Assembly: GCF_036967205.1 (NCBI RefSeq)
Contig: NZ_CP146022.1
Coordinates: 6,696,001 to 6,760,000, forward strand
Origin: Streptomyces sp. Q6
GTDB lineage: Bacteria; Actinomycetota; Actinomycetes; Streptomycetales; Streptomycetaceae
DNA length: 64,000 nt
Reading direction: 5' to 3'
The notes under the pieces were generated by a model. It saw nothing but the letters and a program-made list of their open reading frames with translations. It was not told where the DNA came from and ran no database searches. Made by a program: the position numbers and the translations under genes. This document shows positions 7,078 through 15,503 of this stretch, piece after piece. Position 1 is the first letter of the stretch. Each line of letters starts with the position of its first letter.

Positions 7078-9834
7078 GTGTCCGGCCCCGCCCGCCGCAC
7101 CGTCATCACGTCCGCCGCGCTCGTCGCCGCGGCGGCCCCGCTCTCCTGGGCCGCGTCCCCTCGAAGCGCTTCCGCCGCTTCCGGGTCCGCCGCCGGGAGT
7201 GCCGAACTCCACTGGCTGGAGGGCTCCACGCCCCGTGCCCACACCGGGGTCACCTGGGGCGTGCCGTGGGCGCGCGGCACCTACCGGCCGGATCAGACCT
7301 TCGCCCTGACCGCCGCCGACGGGACGCCCGTCCCCGTACAGAGCTGGGTCACCGGCAGCTGGCCCGACGGCAGCGTCAAATGGACCGCGCACGCCATCGC
7401 CGCCGACGCCCCCGCATCCGCGACGTACCAGCTCGGTTCAGGCACCCCGGCCGCCGCCCACCACAAGCTGACCGTCACCACCAAGAACGGCCGGACCACC
7501 GTCTCCACCGGCGCCGTCACCACCGTCTTCGGTGCGAAGGGCTCGTCCGTCGTCGTCTCCTCGGTCCGGCGCGGCGACACCGAGACCGCCCGCGACGGCC
7601 GGCTCGTCGCCCTGCGCCAGGCGAGCGCCGACGACGAGGGCCGATCCGCGGGCGCCTGGCAGGAGTTCACCGGACGCGTCGAGAAGACGGTCGTCGAACA
7701 GGACGGCCCCGTACGGGCCGTCGTACGCGTCGAGGGCCGGCACCACGGCACCGGGCGCGGGGGCCGGGCCCCCTGGCTGCCGTTCACGCTGCGCTTCGTC
7801 TTCACCGCGGGCGCCGACTCCTTCCGCCTCGTGCACACCTTCGTCTGGGACGGCGTCCAGGAACCCGGTCAGGAGAAGGGCGACTTCCTGCGCGGCCTCG
7901 GCGTCCGCTTCACCGTGCCGCTCGGCGACGAGCCCTACGACCGGCACATACGCCTCGCCGACTCCGAGGGCGGCCTGTTCAGCGAGGCCGTGCAGGGCGT
8001 CACCGGGCTGCGCCGCGACCCCGGCGAGGCGGTGCGCGCCGCGCAGATCGCGGGCGAGAAGCTACCCGATCCCGCTACCTGGGACACCCGGGTCGCCGGT
8101 CGCCTCGCCCACCTGCCGGCCTGGGGCGACTACACCCTCACCCAGCCCACCGCCGACGGCTACACGATCCGCAAACGCACCAAGCCGGGCCACGGCTGGA
8201 TCCAGGCTGCGGCGGGCCGTCGCGCCGGCGGCTTCGGGTACGTGGGCGGCGCGAGCGGCGGACTCTCCTTCGGCCTGCGGGACTTCTGGCAGCGCCACCC
8301 CACGCGGCTCGACATCCGCGGCGCCGCCTCCGACGCCGCCGAGGCCACCCTCTGGCTCTACTCGCCCGACGCCGCCCCGCTCGACCTGCGCTTCTACCAC
8401 GACGGCCTCGGCCAGGACACGTACGAGCAGCAGGCCGAGGGCCTGGAGATCACCTACGAGGACTACGAGAAGGGCTTCGGTAGCCCGTACGGGATCGCCC
8501 GCACCAGCGAACTCTTCTTCTGGGCGCACGGATCGACGCCGGACGCGGCCGCACTCGCCGCGCAGGCCGCGGCCACCGCGACCCCACCGCTGCTCACCGC
8601 GACGCCCCAACGCCTGCATCAGGCAAGGGTGTTCGGCGACTGGGCGCCCGTCGACCGCTCGAACGCGGCGCGCACCGCGATCGAGGACCGCCTCGACAAC
8701 CTCTTCGCCTACTACCGCGACCAGCGCGAGGACCGCCGCTGGTACGGCTTCCTCGACTACGGCGACGTGCAGCACACGTACGACAACGACCGGCACGTCT
8801 GGCGCTACGACATCGGCGGCTACGCCTGGGACAACTCCGAACTGGGCACGGACCTCTGGCTCTGGTACCACTTCCTGCGCTCGGGGAAGGCCGAGGTCTT
8901 CCGCTTCGCGGAGGCGATGACACGGCACACCGGCGAGGTCGACGTGTACCACCTCGGCACCTGGGCGGGCCTCGGCACCCGGCACGGCGTCCAGCACTAC
9001 GCGGACAGCGCCAAGCAGGTCCGTATCTCCACCGCCGCCAACCGCCGCTTCTACTACTTCCTCACCGGCGACGAGCGCACCGGCGACCTGCTGAGCGAAC
9101 TCGCCGACGTGGAGGAGACGTTCACCGTCCTCGACCCGCAGCGCAAGGTCCGCTCCGACGGCTACGAGCCCGGCGACCGGCACGCCCTGTCCGTCGGCTT
9201 CGGCACCGACTGGGGCGGCATCTCGGCGGCCTGGCTCACCGAGTGGGAACGGCAGGGCCCCAAAGCCGCCAAGTCCCGCACCAAGCTGCTGAATTCACTG
9301 CGTACGATCGCCGCCCAGCCGAACGGCTTCTTCACCGGCGCCGGGCTGCTCGACGCCGACACCGGGAAGTTCGCCGTCACCACCGACACGACGGTCAGCG
9401 TCTCGCACCTCAGCGCCGTCTTCGGCCTCGTCGAGACGAACAGCGAACTCGTCACGCTGCTCGGCGCGCAGGAGCCGGAGTTCGCGAGGGCCTGGCTCGA
9501 CTACGCCCAGTACTACAACGCGACGACCGCCGAGAAGACCCGGCTCACCGGCTCCACCTGGAAGTCGGCGCTCCCCGCGGCCCACTCCCGCCTGACCGCC
9601 TACGCGGCGCACGCCAAGGACGACCCGACACTCGCGAAGCGCGCCTGGAACGAGTTCTTCACCGGCACCGACACCTACTTCCCGTCCAACGACTGGAAGC
9701 GGGTCACGATCAAGGCCCCGGCCGTCCTGCGCACCACCGAGGAGATCCCGTGGATCTCCACCAACTCCTCGGCGCAGTGGGCGCTCGCGGCGATCCAGAA
9801 CCTGGCCCTGATCGGAACGTCGATCCCGTCATGA
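7078..9834 (+). CDS. Secreted exo-rhamnogalacturonan lyase-like protein (PcRGLX/YetA, PL26 type)
   Basis: A 918-residue protein with GTG start behind GGAGCACC and a twin-arginine-like signal (PARRTVITSAALVAAAAP, cleavage near residue 36). The first domain shows VTWGVPWARGTYRPDQTFAL, typical of the N-terminal RIFT-barrel domain of the PcRGLX/YetA family. A beta-sandwich middle part (FTLRFVFTAGADSFRLVHTFVWDG) and an alpha-rich toroid-like C-terminal part (YGDVQHTYDNDRHVWRYDIG, WYHFLRSG, GTRHGVQHY) follow. Members of PL26 remove unsaturated disaccharides from rhamnogalacturonan-I chain ends. The setting with PL4, CE12 and GH43 genes supports this substrate. The exact mode (exo, PL26) is inferred from the family. 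Confidence 0.82.
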   Translation: MSGPARRTVITSAALVAAAAPLSWAASPRSASAASGSAAGSAELHWLEGSTPRAHTGVTWGVPWARGTYRPDQTFALTAADGTPVPVQSWVTGSWPDGSVKWTAHAIAADAPASATYQLGSGTPAAAHHKLTVTTKNGRTTVSTGAVTTVFGAKGSSVVVSSVRRGDTETARDGRLVALRQASADDEGRSAGAWQEFTGRVEKTVVEQDGPVRAVVRVEGRHHGTGRGGRAPWLPFTLRFVFTAGADSFRLVHTFVWDGVQEPGQEKGDFLRGLGVRFTVPLGDEPYDRHIRLADSEGGLFSEAVQGVTGLRRDPGEAVRAAQIAGEKLPDPATWDTRVAGRLAHLPAWGDYTLTQPTADGYTIRKRTKPGHGWIQAAAGRRAGGFGYVGGASGGLSFGLRDFWQRHPTRLDIRGAASDAAEATLWLYSPDAAPLDLRFYHDGLGQDTYEQQAEGLEITYEDYEKGFGSPYGIARTSELFFWAHGSTPDAAALAAQAAATATPPLLTATPQRLHQARVFGDWAPVDRSNAARTAIEDRLDNLFAYYRDQREDRRWYGFLDYGDVQHTYDNDRHVWRYDIGGYAWDNSELGTDLWLWYHFLRSGKAEVFRFAEAMTRHTGEVDVYHLGTWAGLGTRHGVQHYADSAKQVRISTAANRRFYYFLTGDERTGDLLSELADVEETFTVLDPQRKVRSDGYEPGDRHALSVGFGTDWGGISAAWLTEWERQGPKAAKSRTKLLNSLRTIAAQPNGFFTGAGLLDADTGKFAVTTDTTVSVSHLSAVFGLVETNSELVTLLGAQEPEFARAWLDYAQYYNATTAEKTRLTGSTWKSALPAAHSRLTAYAAHAKDDPTLAKRAWNEFFTGTDTYFPSNDWKRVTIKAPAVLRTTEEIPWISTNSSAQWALAAIQNLALIGTSIPS

Positions 9835-9843
9835 GACGCGGCT

Positions 9844-9867
9844 GCGTTTCCGCTTCACCGGAAGCGC
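9844..9867 (+). terminator. Weak hairpin after the exo-lyase gene
   Basis: Arms 9844-9852 and 9859-9867 pair over 9 bp with one G-U and a 6-nt loop, 10 bp past the lyase stop. It may attenuate rather than end transcription into the following gene. Confidence 0.35.
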
Positions 9868-9956
9868 CGCGCACGCCCGCACCCTCGCGCCGCACGCCGG
9901 CCGCCGCACGACCCTCCGCACCGCACCCCCTCCCGAGCCATCGCAGGAGCCACCCG

Positions 9957-10682
9957 ATGACCACCCGTCTCCCTGGACCTTCCCGCCGCGCCTTCGGCGC
10001 GCTCGTCGCGGGCGCTGCGGCGGGCGCGCTGCTGCCCGCCGCCACCGCCTCGGCGCACGGCGGCCGCCTCGTCGCCCGCGACGACTTCCGCCACGGCCTC
10101 GGCCGGTGGTTCGTCGAACTGGAGCAGGGCGGCAGCGTCACCGCGTCCCGCGGCGTCCTCGACGTCGACGTGCCCGCCGGTGCCACCGTCTGGTTCAGGC
10201 AGCGCCTGAGCGGCCCGTACGTCCTGTCGTACACGGCGACGCCGGTGTCGGCGGGCGGCGTCAACGACCGGGTCTCCGACCTCAACAACTTCTGGAACGC
10301 GACGGACGTCCGCTCGCCCCACGACCTGTTCGCCACGCGCCGCGGCGGGGCGCTCGCCGAGTACGACCAGCTCACGACCTACTACGCGGGCTACGGCGCC
10401 AACTACAACACCACGACCCGTCTGCGCCGCTACGTCGGCGAGAGCGGCGTCCGCCCGCTCGTGTACGACTACACGGAACCGCTGCTCACGGCCAACGAGC
10501 CCAACCGGGTCCGCATCGTGTCCGACGGCTCGACCGTCCAGTGGTGGAACAACGGCCGCCTCGTCTTCGACTACACGGACCCGGACCCGTACACGAGCGG
10601 CCACTTCGCGTTCCGTACGACGTGGAGCCATTTCCGCATCGAGGACTTCGAGGTCCGCAGGCCGGGCGGCGGCCGCCGCTAG
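9957..10682 (+). CDS. Secreted DUF6250-type protein (concanavalin-like fold predicted)
   Basis: A 241-residue protein with ATG start behind GCAGGAGCC. The signal peptide is Tat-like (PSRRAFGALVAGAAAGALLP, ending near ASAHG). The mature part has DDFRHGLGRWFVELEQGG, DLNNFWNATD, YYAGYGANYNTTTRLRRY, STVQWWNNGRLVFDY and HFAFRTTWSHFRIEDFEVRR, a beta-sandwich pattern that I associate with DUF6250. Such proteins occur in pectin and rhamnogalacturonan loci, often beside lyases. Whether it is a carbohydrate-binding or a catalytic protein is unknown. Position 120 bp behind the exo-lyase suggests a joint function. Confidence 0.72.
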   Translation: MTTRLPGPSRRAFGALVAGAAAGALLPAATASAHGGRLVARDDFRHGLGRWFVELEQGGSVTASRGVLDVDVPAGATVWFRQRLSGPYVLSYTATPVSAGGVNDRVSDLNNFWNATDVRSPHDLFATRRGGALAEYDQLTTYYAGYGANYNTTTRLRRYVGESGVRPLVYDYTEPLLTANEPNRVRIVSDGSTVQWWNNGRLVFDYTDPDPYTSGHFAFRTTWSHFRIEDFEVRRPGGGRR

Positions 10683-10689
10683 GGAGGGG

Positions 10690-11064
10690 CTAGAGCGGGG
10701 CGAACAGGTCGACCTGGTTGCCGTCCGGGTCGAGCACGGCGGCGTACCGCTGTCCCCAGTCGGCGTTCCACGGCTTCAGCTCACCGTGGTACCCGGCCGC
10801 GGTGAGCCGCTCGTACACCGCGTCGACCCCGGCGGCGTCCCCGCAGTGGAACGCGAGGCCGATCCGGCCGCGCCCCGGATCCTCGCCGCTGCGGTCGGGG
10901 TCGAACATCAGGCGGATGCCGCCCGGCAACTCGGCCTCCACGTGCGGGAGTTGCTCGGCGTCCGGCGGGAAGGTGAGGCCGAGGAGGCGGTAGAAGGCCA
11001 GCGACGCGGCCAGATCGGTGGTGCTGACGCCGATGGCGTCCATGCGGACGGTGATCTCGTTCAT
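10690..11064 (-). CDS. VOC (glyoxalase/bleomycin resistance) family protein
   Basis: A 124-residue single-chain VOC protein. The frame continues far upstream, but the sensible start is ATG 11064 (MNEITVRMDAIGVSTTDLAASLAFYRLLGL), which puts the beta-alpha-beta-beta-beta module at the N-terminus. The second module is RIGLAFHCGDAAGVDAVYERL, closing with VLDPDGNQVDLFAP with its metal-ligand-type acid position. The function could be dioxygenase, isomerase or resistance; the sequence does not decide. It converges on the DUF6250 gene with only 7 bp between stops. Confidence 0.85.
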   Translation of the reverse strand: MNEITVRMDAIGVSTTDLAASLAFYRLLGLTFPPDAEQLPHVEAELPGGIRLMFDPDRSGEDPGRGRIGLAFHCGDAAGVDAVYERLTAAGYHGELKPWNADWGQRYAAVLDPDGNQVDLFAPL

Positions 11065-11217
11065 GTCTCCACCGTAGGGACGCCGCGGACGGCCGGTCTT
11101 GTACGAAACGGACGCCCCCGTCTCCGTGGGGGCCGGGTGCGCTGATGCCGGACACGTACCCGCCGTTCCGGCGCGACCGGGGAGACGCCGACCGCTCGCC
11201 TCGTAGGCTGCGGGGCC

Positions 11218-11907
11218 ATGACCGTCGACCCCGCCCCCGCGCACTCCGTCGTCCTCACCTACACCCGCACCACCGACTACCGCCACGACTCCATCCCGCA
11301 CGCCGTCGCCACCCTGCGCCGACTCGGCCTCGCCGTACGGCACACGGAGGACCCGGACGTGTTCGCCGACGCGCTGGGGGAGCGGCCCGCCGTCGTCGTC
11401 CTCCTGTCCACCAGCGGGGACGTGCTCACCGACGCGGGGCGCGAGCGGCTCGCCGCGTACGTCGACGGGGGCGGCGGGTTCGTCGGGGTGCACGCGGCGG
11501 CGTGCACCGAGTACGGGTGGCCGTACTACGGGCGGCTGCTCGGGGCGCGGTTCACACGGCACCCCGCGTACCAGCCGGGGCGGCTGCTCGTCACCGATCG
11601 CACGCACCCGGCGACCCGGCACCTCGGCGAGCGGTGGGAGTTCACCGACGAGTGGTACGACTTCCACGCCGATCCGCGCGCGGCCGATCCGGCGGTGCGG
11701 GTCCTCGCGTCCGCGGACGAGTCGTCGTACGAGGGCGCGGGCATGGGCGGCGAGCATCCGCTGGTGTGGTGCCGCGCGCAAGGAGCCGGGCGGGTCTTCT
11801 ACACGGCGCTCGGGCACGCCGACGCGGCGTACGACGATCCGGACTTCCGGGCGCACCTCCTGGGCGGCATCGAGTGGGCGGCCTCGGAACCCGTACGCGG
11901 GCTGTGA
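11218..11907 (+). CDS. ThuA-like domain protein
   Basis: A 229-residue protein made entirely of a ThuA fold (class I glutamine-amidotransferase-like): VVLTYTRTTDYRHDSIPHAV, DVFADAL, VVVLLSTSGDVLTDAGRERLAAYVDGGGGFVGVHAA, FTDEWYDFHADP, HPLVWCRAQGAGRVFYTALGH, HLLGGIEWA. ThuA was found in rhizobial trehalose/maltitol utilisation, and the domain is frequent in secreted or cytoplasmic carbohydrate loci. No signal peptide is present, so it is cytoplasmic. Its position among polysaccharide genes suggests sugar metabolism; the reaction is unknown. Confidence 0.87.
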   Translation: MTVDPAPAHSVVLTYTRTTDYRHDSIPHAVATLRRLGLAVRHTEDPDVFADALGERPAVVVLLSTSGDVLTDAGRERLAAYVDGGGGFVGVHAAACTEYGWPYYGRLLGARFTRHPAYQPGRLLVTDRTHPATRHLGERWEFTDEWYDFHADPRAADPAVRVLASADESSYEGAGMGGEHPLVWCRAQGAGRVFYTALGHADAAYDDPDFRAHLLGGIEWAASEPVRGL

Positions 11908-11934
11908 CGATCCGGCCGTCCGGGCGGCGGGCCC

Positions 11935-12855
11935 TCAGGCGGCCAGTTCCCGCGCGATCGTGCGCACGCCCTCCGGGCCCACCCGGCAGCACCCGCCGAT
12001 CAGCCGCGCGCCCGCGCCGGCCCACTCGGTGACCTGCCCGGCGGTGAACGTCGACGCGCCCTTCCAGGCGCGCGCCCGCGCGTCCCACTCCTCGCCGCTG
12101 TTGGGGTAGACGACGACGGGCTTGCCGGTGACCCGCGCCGCGATCCGCACCGCCTCGCCCGCGTCCCCGGGCGCACAGCAGTTGACACCCACGGCCACGA
12201 TCTCGTCGACGTCGGCGGCGAGCGCGAACGCCTCCTCCAGCGGCTGGCCCGCACGGGTGCGCCCGTCCGCCACCGAGTACGACAGATACGCGGGCGCGCC
12301 CAGCTCCCGTACGACCGTCAGGAGCGCCCGCGCCTCGTCGGCGTCCGGCACCGTCTCCAGGGCGAGGACGTCGGCCCCGGCGCCGGCCAGGACCTCCAGG
12401 CGCGGCCGGTGGAAGGCCGCCAGCTCCTCCACGCTCAACCCGTAGCGCCCGCGGTACTCCGAGCCGTCGGCGAGCATCGCCCCGTACGGGCCGACCGACG
12501 CCGCCACCCACAACGGCCGCCCGGCCTGCGCCGCGCGCCCCGCCTCGCGGGCCAACTCCACGCTCTGGACGAGGAGTTCGCGCGCGCCGGCCGCGTCGAT
12601 GCCGCGCCGCCCGAAGCCTTCGAAGGTGGCCTGGTAGCTCGCGGTGATGGCCACGCTCGCGCCCGCCTCGTAGTACGCCCGATGCGCCGCGACGATCGCC
12701 TCCGGCTCCTCGGCGAGCAGCCGCGCCGACCACAGCTCGTCGCTCAGGTCGTGTCCGGCGGACCCCAGCTGGTTGGACAGCCCGCCGTCGAGGACGACGG
12801 GACCCGCGGCGAGAGCGGCGCGGAAGGACTCGGGCGTGGCGGTGCTGTTCGGCAT
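11935..12855 (-). CDS. mmuM: Homocysteine S-methyltransferase
   Basis: A 306-residue enzyme transferring a methyl group from S-methylmethionine (or S-adenosylmethionine) to homocysteine, giving methionine. The barrel begins VLDGGLSNQLGSAGHDLSDELWSARLL. The zinc-binding cysteines are seen in GVNCCAPGD (about residues 223-231) and IGGCCRVGP near the C-terminus. SYQATFEGFGRRGID and AYLSYSV are further family signatures. The start is ATG 12855. It is isolated: it converges with thuA and is divergent from the MFS gene, and no methionine permease is next to it. Confidence 0.93.
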   Translation of the reverse strand: MPNSTATPESFRAALAAGPVVLDGGLSNQLGSAGHDLSDELWSARLLAEEPEAIVAAHRAYYEAGASVAITASYQATFEGFGRRGIDAAGARELLVQSVELAREAGRAAQAGRPLWVAASVGPYGAMLADGSEYRGRYGLSVEELAAFHRPRLEVLAGAGADVLALETVPDADEARALLTVVRELGAPAYLSYSVADGRTRAGQPLEEAFALAADVDEIVAVGVNCCAPGDAGEAVRIAARVTGKPVVVYPNSGEEWDARARAWKGASTFTAGQVTEWAGAGARLIGGCCRVGPEGVRTIARELAA

Positions 12856-12990
12856 GGTCCGACGCTAGTCGACGCGCCGGCCGGTCCTCACCACCCCCGG
12901 ACCTCTCCTCCCCTCCGAGGTGCCGTCCGGGTGTCCCATCGATCACTTGTGGTGACGGTGTGAGCGGACTCAGGAGTTCCGTCCGACCCG

Positions 12991-13047
12991 TTGACCTCCC
13001 CGTAACACCCCTTTACCGTCGCGGTGTTCGTAATGACGATTGTCGTT
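12991..13047 (+). promoter_or_regulatory. Promoter and downstream operator of the MFS-GH43 operon
   Basis: TTGACC (12991-12996) and TACCGT (13014-13019) are spaced 17 bp and resemble a housekeeping promoter. An imperfect 16-bp palindrome, AATGACGATTGTCGTT (13032-13047), begins about 12 bp past the -10 box, over the expected transcript start. That position suits a repressor that senses a pectin breakdown product. Confidence 0.5.
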
Positions 13048-13082
13048 CGATATGTCGGACGCAAGGTAAGGGGGCGTGCGCG

Positions 13083-14384
13083 ATGGAGCGCCAGGTCCTG
13101 AGCAAGGCGGCGGTACGTCTGCTGCCGTTCCTCGGTCTGCTGTATGTGATCGCCTACATCGACCGGTCCAACGTCGGCTTCGCCAAACTGGAACTACAGG
13201 CCGAACTGGGCGTCGGCGCCACCGCGTTCACCCTCGGCCAGGTCTTCTTCTTCACCGCGTACGCGCTGCTCGAAGTACCCAGCAACCTGATGCTGCACCG
13301 GGTCGGAGCGCACCGCTGGATCGCCCGGATCCTGCTGACCTGGGGCCTGGTCACGATCGCCACCACGCTCGTGCAGTCCACCTGGCAGTTCTACCTCGCC
13401 CGGTTCGCGCTCGGCGCCGCCGAGGCCGGGTTCTTCCCCGGCGTCCTCTACTACCTCTCACGGTGGTTCCCCGCGCGCCACCGCGGCCGCGCCATCGGGG
13501 CGTTCATGCTCGCCGCGCCCGTGTCGTTCATCATCGGCAACCCCGTGATGGGCGTCCTCATGGACCTCGACGGAACCTGGGGCCTGTCCGGCTGGCAGTG
13601 GGTGTTCCTCGCCACCGGCATTCCCGCCGTCCTCGTCGCACCCGTCGTCCTCGCCCTGCTGCCCGTGACCCCCGAGCGCGCCAACTGGCTCGCCGCGGAC
13701 GAGAAGCAGTGGCTGGCGGACGCCCTCGACACCGACCGCGCCGAAGCCGGTGAGCAGCCGCACCACACCCTCGCCGTGCTCCGCGACCGACGCGTCCTGA
13801 CGGCCGCCGTCTTCTTCCTCGCCTTCCCGCTGTCCACGTACGGGCTCTCCTTCTGGCTGCCGACCATCATCGACGGCTTCGGCGACCTGACGACCACACA
13901 GGTCGGCCTCGTCTCCGCGATCCCGTACGTGTGCGTGGCCGTCGGTCTCGTCGTCGTGCCCCGGCTCGTCGCGCGCCGCGACACCCCGTACCTGTGGACC
14001 GCGGTGATGCTCGCCCTGACCGTCGCCGGATTCACCGTCGCGGCGCTCTTCGCGTCGCCCGTCGTCCAGATGCTCGGCCTGTGCGCCGCCGCCGTCGGCG
14101 GCTACGCCGCCCAGCCCGCCTTCTGGGCGCTGATCCCGCGCTTCCTCACCGGCGCCGCCGCGGCAGCCGGCATCGCCGCGGTCAACGCGGTCGGCAACCT
14201 CGGCGGCGGCTTCGGGCCGCTCGGCATCGCCGCCGTCGTCGACTCCACCGGGTCCGCCCTGACGGGCCTGCTCTTCCTCCTCGCGGTCGCGGTCCTCGGT
14301 CTGCTCGCCGTGCCGCTGCTGCGCCGCGCCCTGACGTCCGAGCCGTCCGCGTCCGCCCCCGCCAAGGAAAGGCAAGCCGTATGA
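13083..14384 (+). CDS. MFS transporter, anion:cation symporter (ACS) family
   Basis: A 433-residue transporter with 12 predicted hydrophobic segments. ATG 13083 follows a GGTAAGGGGG purine tract. Signatures LLYVIAYIDRSNVGFAKL, FFTAYALLEVPSNLMLHRVGAHRWIARI and ARFALGAAEAGFFPGVLYYLSRWFPARHRGRAIG place it in the ACS group, which includes importers of hexuronates, tartrate and phthalate. Its ATGA overlap with the GH43 gene indicates translational coupling, so uptake of a uronate or unsaturated product of pectin is the best guess. The substrate is inferred only from family and context. Confidence 0.88.
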   Translation: MERQVLSKAAVRLLPFLGLLYVIAYIDRSNVGFAKLELQAELGVGATAFTLGQVFFFTAYALLEVPSNLMLHRVGAHRWIARILLTWGLVTIATTLVQSTWQFYLARFALGAAEAGFFPGVLYYLSRWFPARHRGRAIGAFMLAAPVSFIIGNPVMGVLMDLDGTWGLSGWQWVFLATGIPAVLVAPVVLALLPVTPERANWLAADEKQWLADALDTDRAEAGEQPHHTLAVLRDRRVLTAAVFFLAFPLSTYGLSFWLPTIIDGFGDLTTTQVGLVSAIPYVCVAVGLVVVPRLVARRDTPYLWTAVMLALTVAGFTVAALFASPVVQMLGLCAAAVGGYAAQPAFWALIPRFLTGAAAAAGIAAVNAVGNLGGGFGPLGIAAVVDSTGSALTGLLFLLAVAVLGLLAVPLLRRALTSEPSASAPAKERQAV

Positions 14385-15457
14385 GTCCTGACAGCACCCC
14401 TGAACAGCCCTCCCGCAGGGGCGTGTTGCGGACCGCCGCGGCCGCGGGCGCCGTCGCCGCGCTGCCCACCGCGGCGCTGCCGGGAACCGCCCACGCCGCC
14501 GCCTCCCGCTACCGCAACCCGCTCGTCGAACAGCGCGCCGACCCGCACATCCACCGCCACACCGACGGCCACTACTACTTCACGGCCACCGCCCCCGAGT
14601 ACGACCGGATCATCCTGCGCCGCTCCCGCACCCTCCAGGGCCTGACCGACGCCGCCGAGTCCGTCATCTGGACGAAGCACGCCACCGGACCCATGGGCGC
14701 CCACATCTGGGCGCCCGAGATCCACCACATCGACGGCGCCTGGTACGTCTACTTCGCCGCCGCGCCCGCCGAGAGCGTGTGGGACATCCGGATCTGGGTC
14801 CTGGAGAACACCCACCCCGACCCGTTGCGGGGCACCTGGACGGAGAAGGGGCAGCTCAGGACGGCCTGGGAGACGTTCTCCCTCGACGCCACCACCTTCA
14901 CCCTGCCCGGGAGGGCCACCTCGGGCGAGCGCTACCTTGCCTGGGCGCAGCACGAGCCCGACCAGGACAACAACACGGCGGTCTGGCTGTCGAGGATGGC
15001 GAACCCCTGGACCCTGACCGGCCCCCAAGTACGCCTGACCACACCGGAGTTCGACTGGGAGTGCGTCGGCTACAAGGTCAACGAAGGCCCGTCCGTCATC
15101 ATCAGGAACGGGCGCGTCTTCCTCTCCTACTCCGCCAGTGCCACCGACCACCACTACTGCCTGGGCCTGCTCACCGCCGACGCCGACAGCGACCTGATGG
15201 ACCCGGCGTCCTGGACCAAGTCACCGACCCCGGTCCTCACCAGCAACGACACGACGCAGCAGTACGGCCCCGGCCACAACTGCTTCACCGTCGCCGAGGA
15301 CGGCCGCACCGACGTCCTCGTCTACCACGCCCGCCGGTACAAGGAGATCGAGGGCGACCCCCTCGACGACCCCAACCGCCACACCCGCGTCCAGAAACTC
15401 GGCTGGCACAAGGACGGCACCCCGGACTTCGGTGTCCCGGTCGCCGACAGCCTCTGA
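14381..15457 (+). CDS. Secreted GH43 exo-alpha-1,5-L-arabinofuranosidase-like enzyme
   Basis: A 358-residue protein whose ATG overlaps the transporter stop (ATGA), behind AAGGAAAGG. A Tat signal (PSRRGVLRTAAAAGAVAAL) ends near AHAAA. The five-bladed propeller starts with YRNPLVEQRADPHIH, where the aspartate of RADP is the expected catalytic base; HIWAPEIHHIDGAWYVYFAA and YKVNEGPSVI (general acid glutamate) follow. The pattern resembles the GH43_26 arabinofuranosidases described from Streptomyces. It would release arabinose from arabinan side chains of rhamnogalacturonan-I outside the cell. Confidence 0.87.
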   Translation: MSPDSTPEQPSRRGVLRTAAAAGAVAALPTAALPGTAHAAASRYRNPLVEQRADPHIHRHTDGHYYFTATAPEYDRIILRRSRTLQGLTDAAESVIWTKHATGPMGAHIWAPEIHHIDGAWYVYFAAAPAESVWDIRIWVLENTHPDPLRGTWTEKGQLRTAWETFSLDATTFTLPGRATSGERYLAWAQHEPDQDNNTAVWLSRMANPWTLTGPQVRLTTPEFDWECVGYKVNEGPSVIIRNGRVFLSYSASATDHHYCLGLLTADADSDLMDPASWTKSPTPVLTSNDTTQQYGPGHNCFTVAEDGRTDVLVYHARRYKEIEGDPLDDPNRHTRVQKLGWHKDGTPDFGVPVADSL

Positions 15458-15503
15458 CGTCAGGAGCGCGCCCCGCGCCCCGCAGACAGAACCAGGAGCC
15501 CGC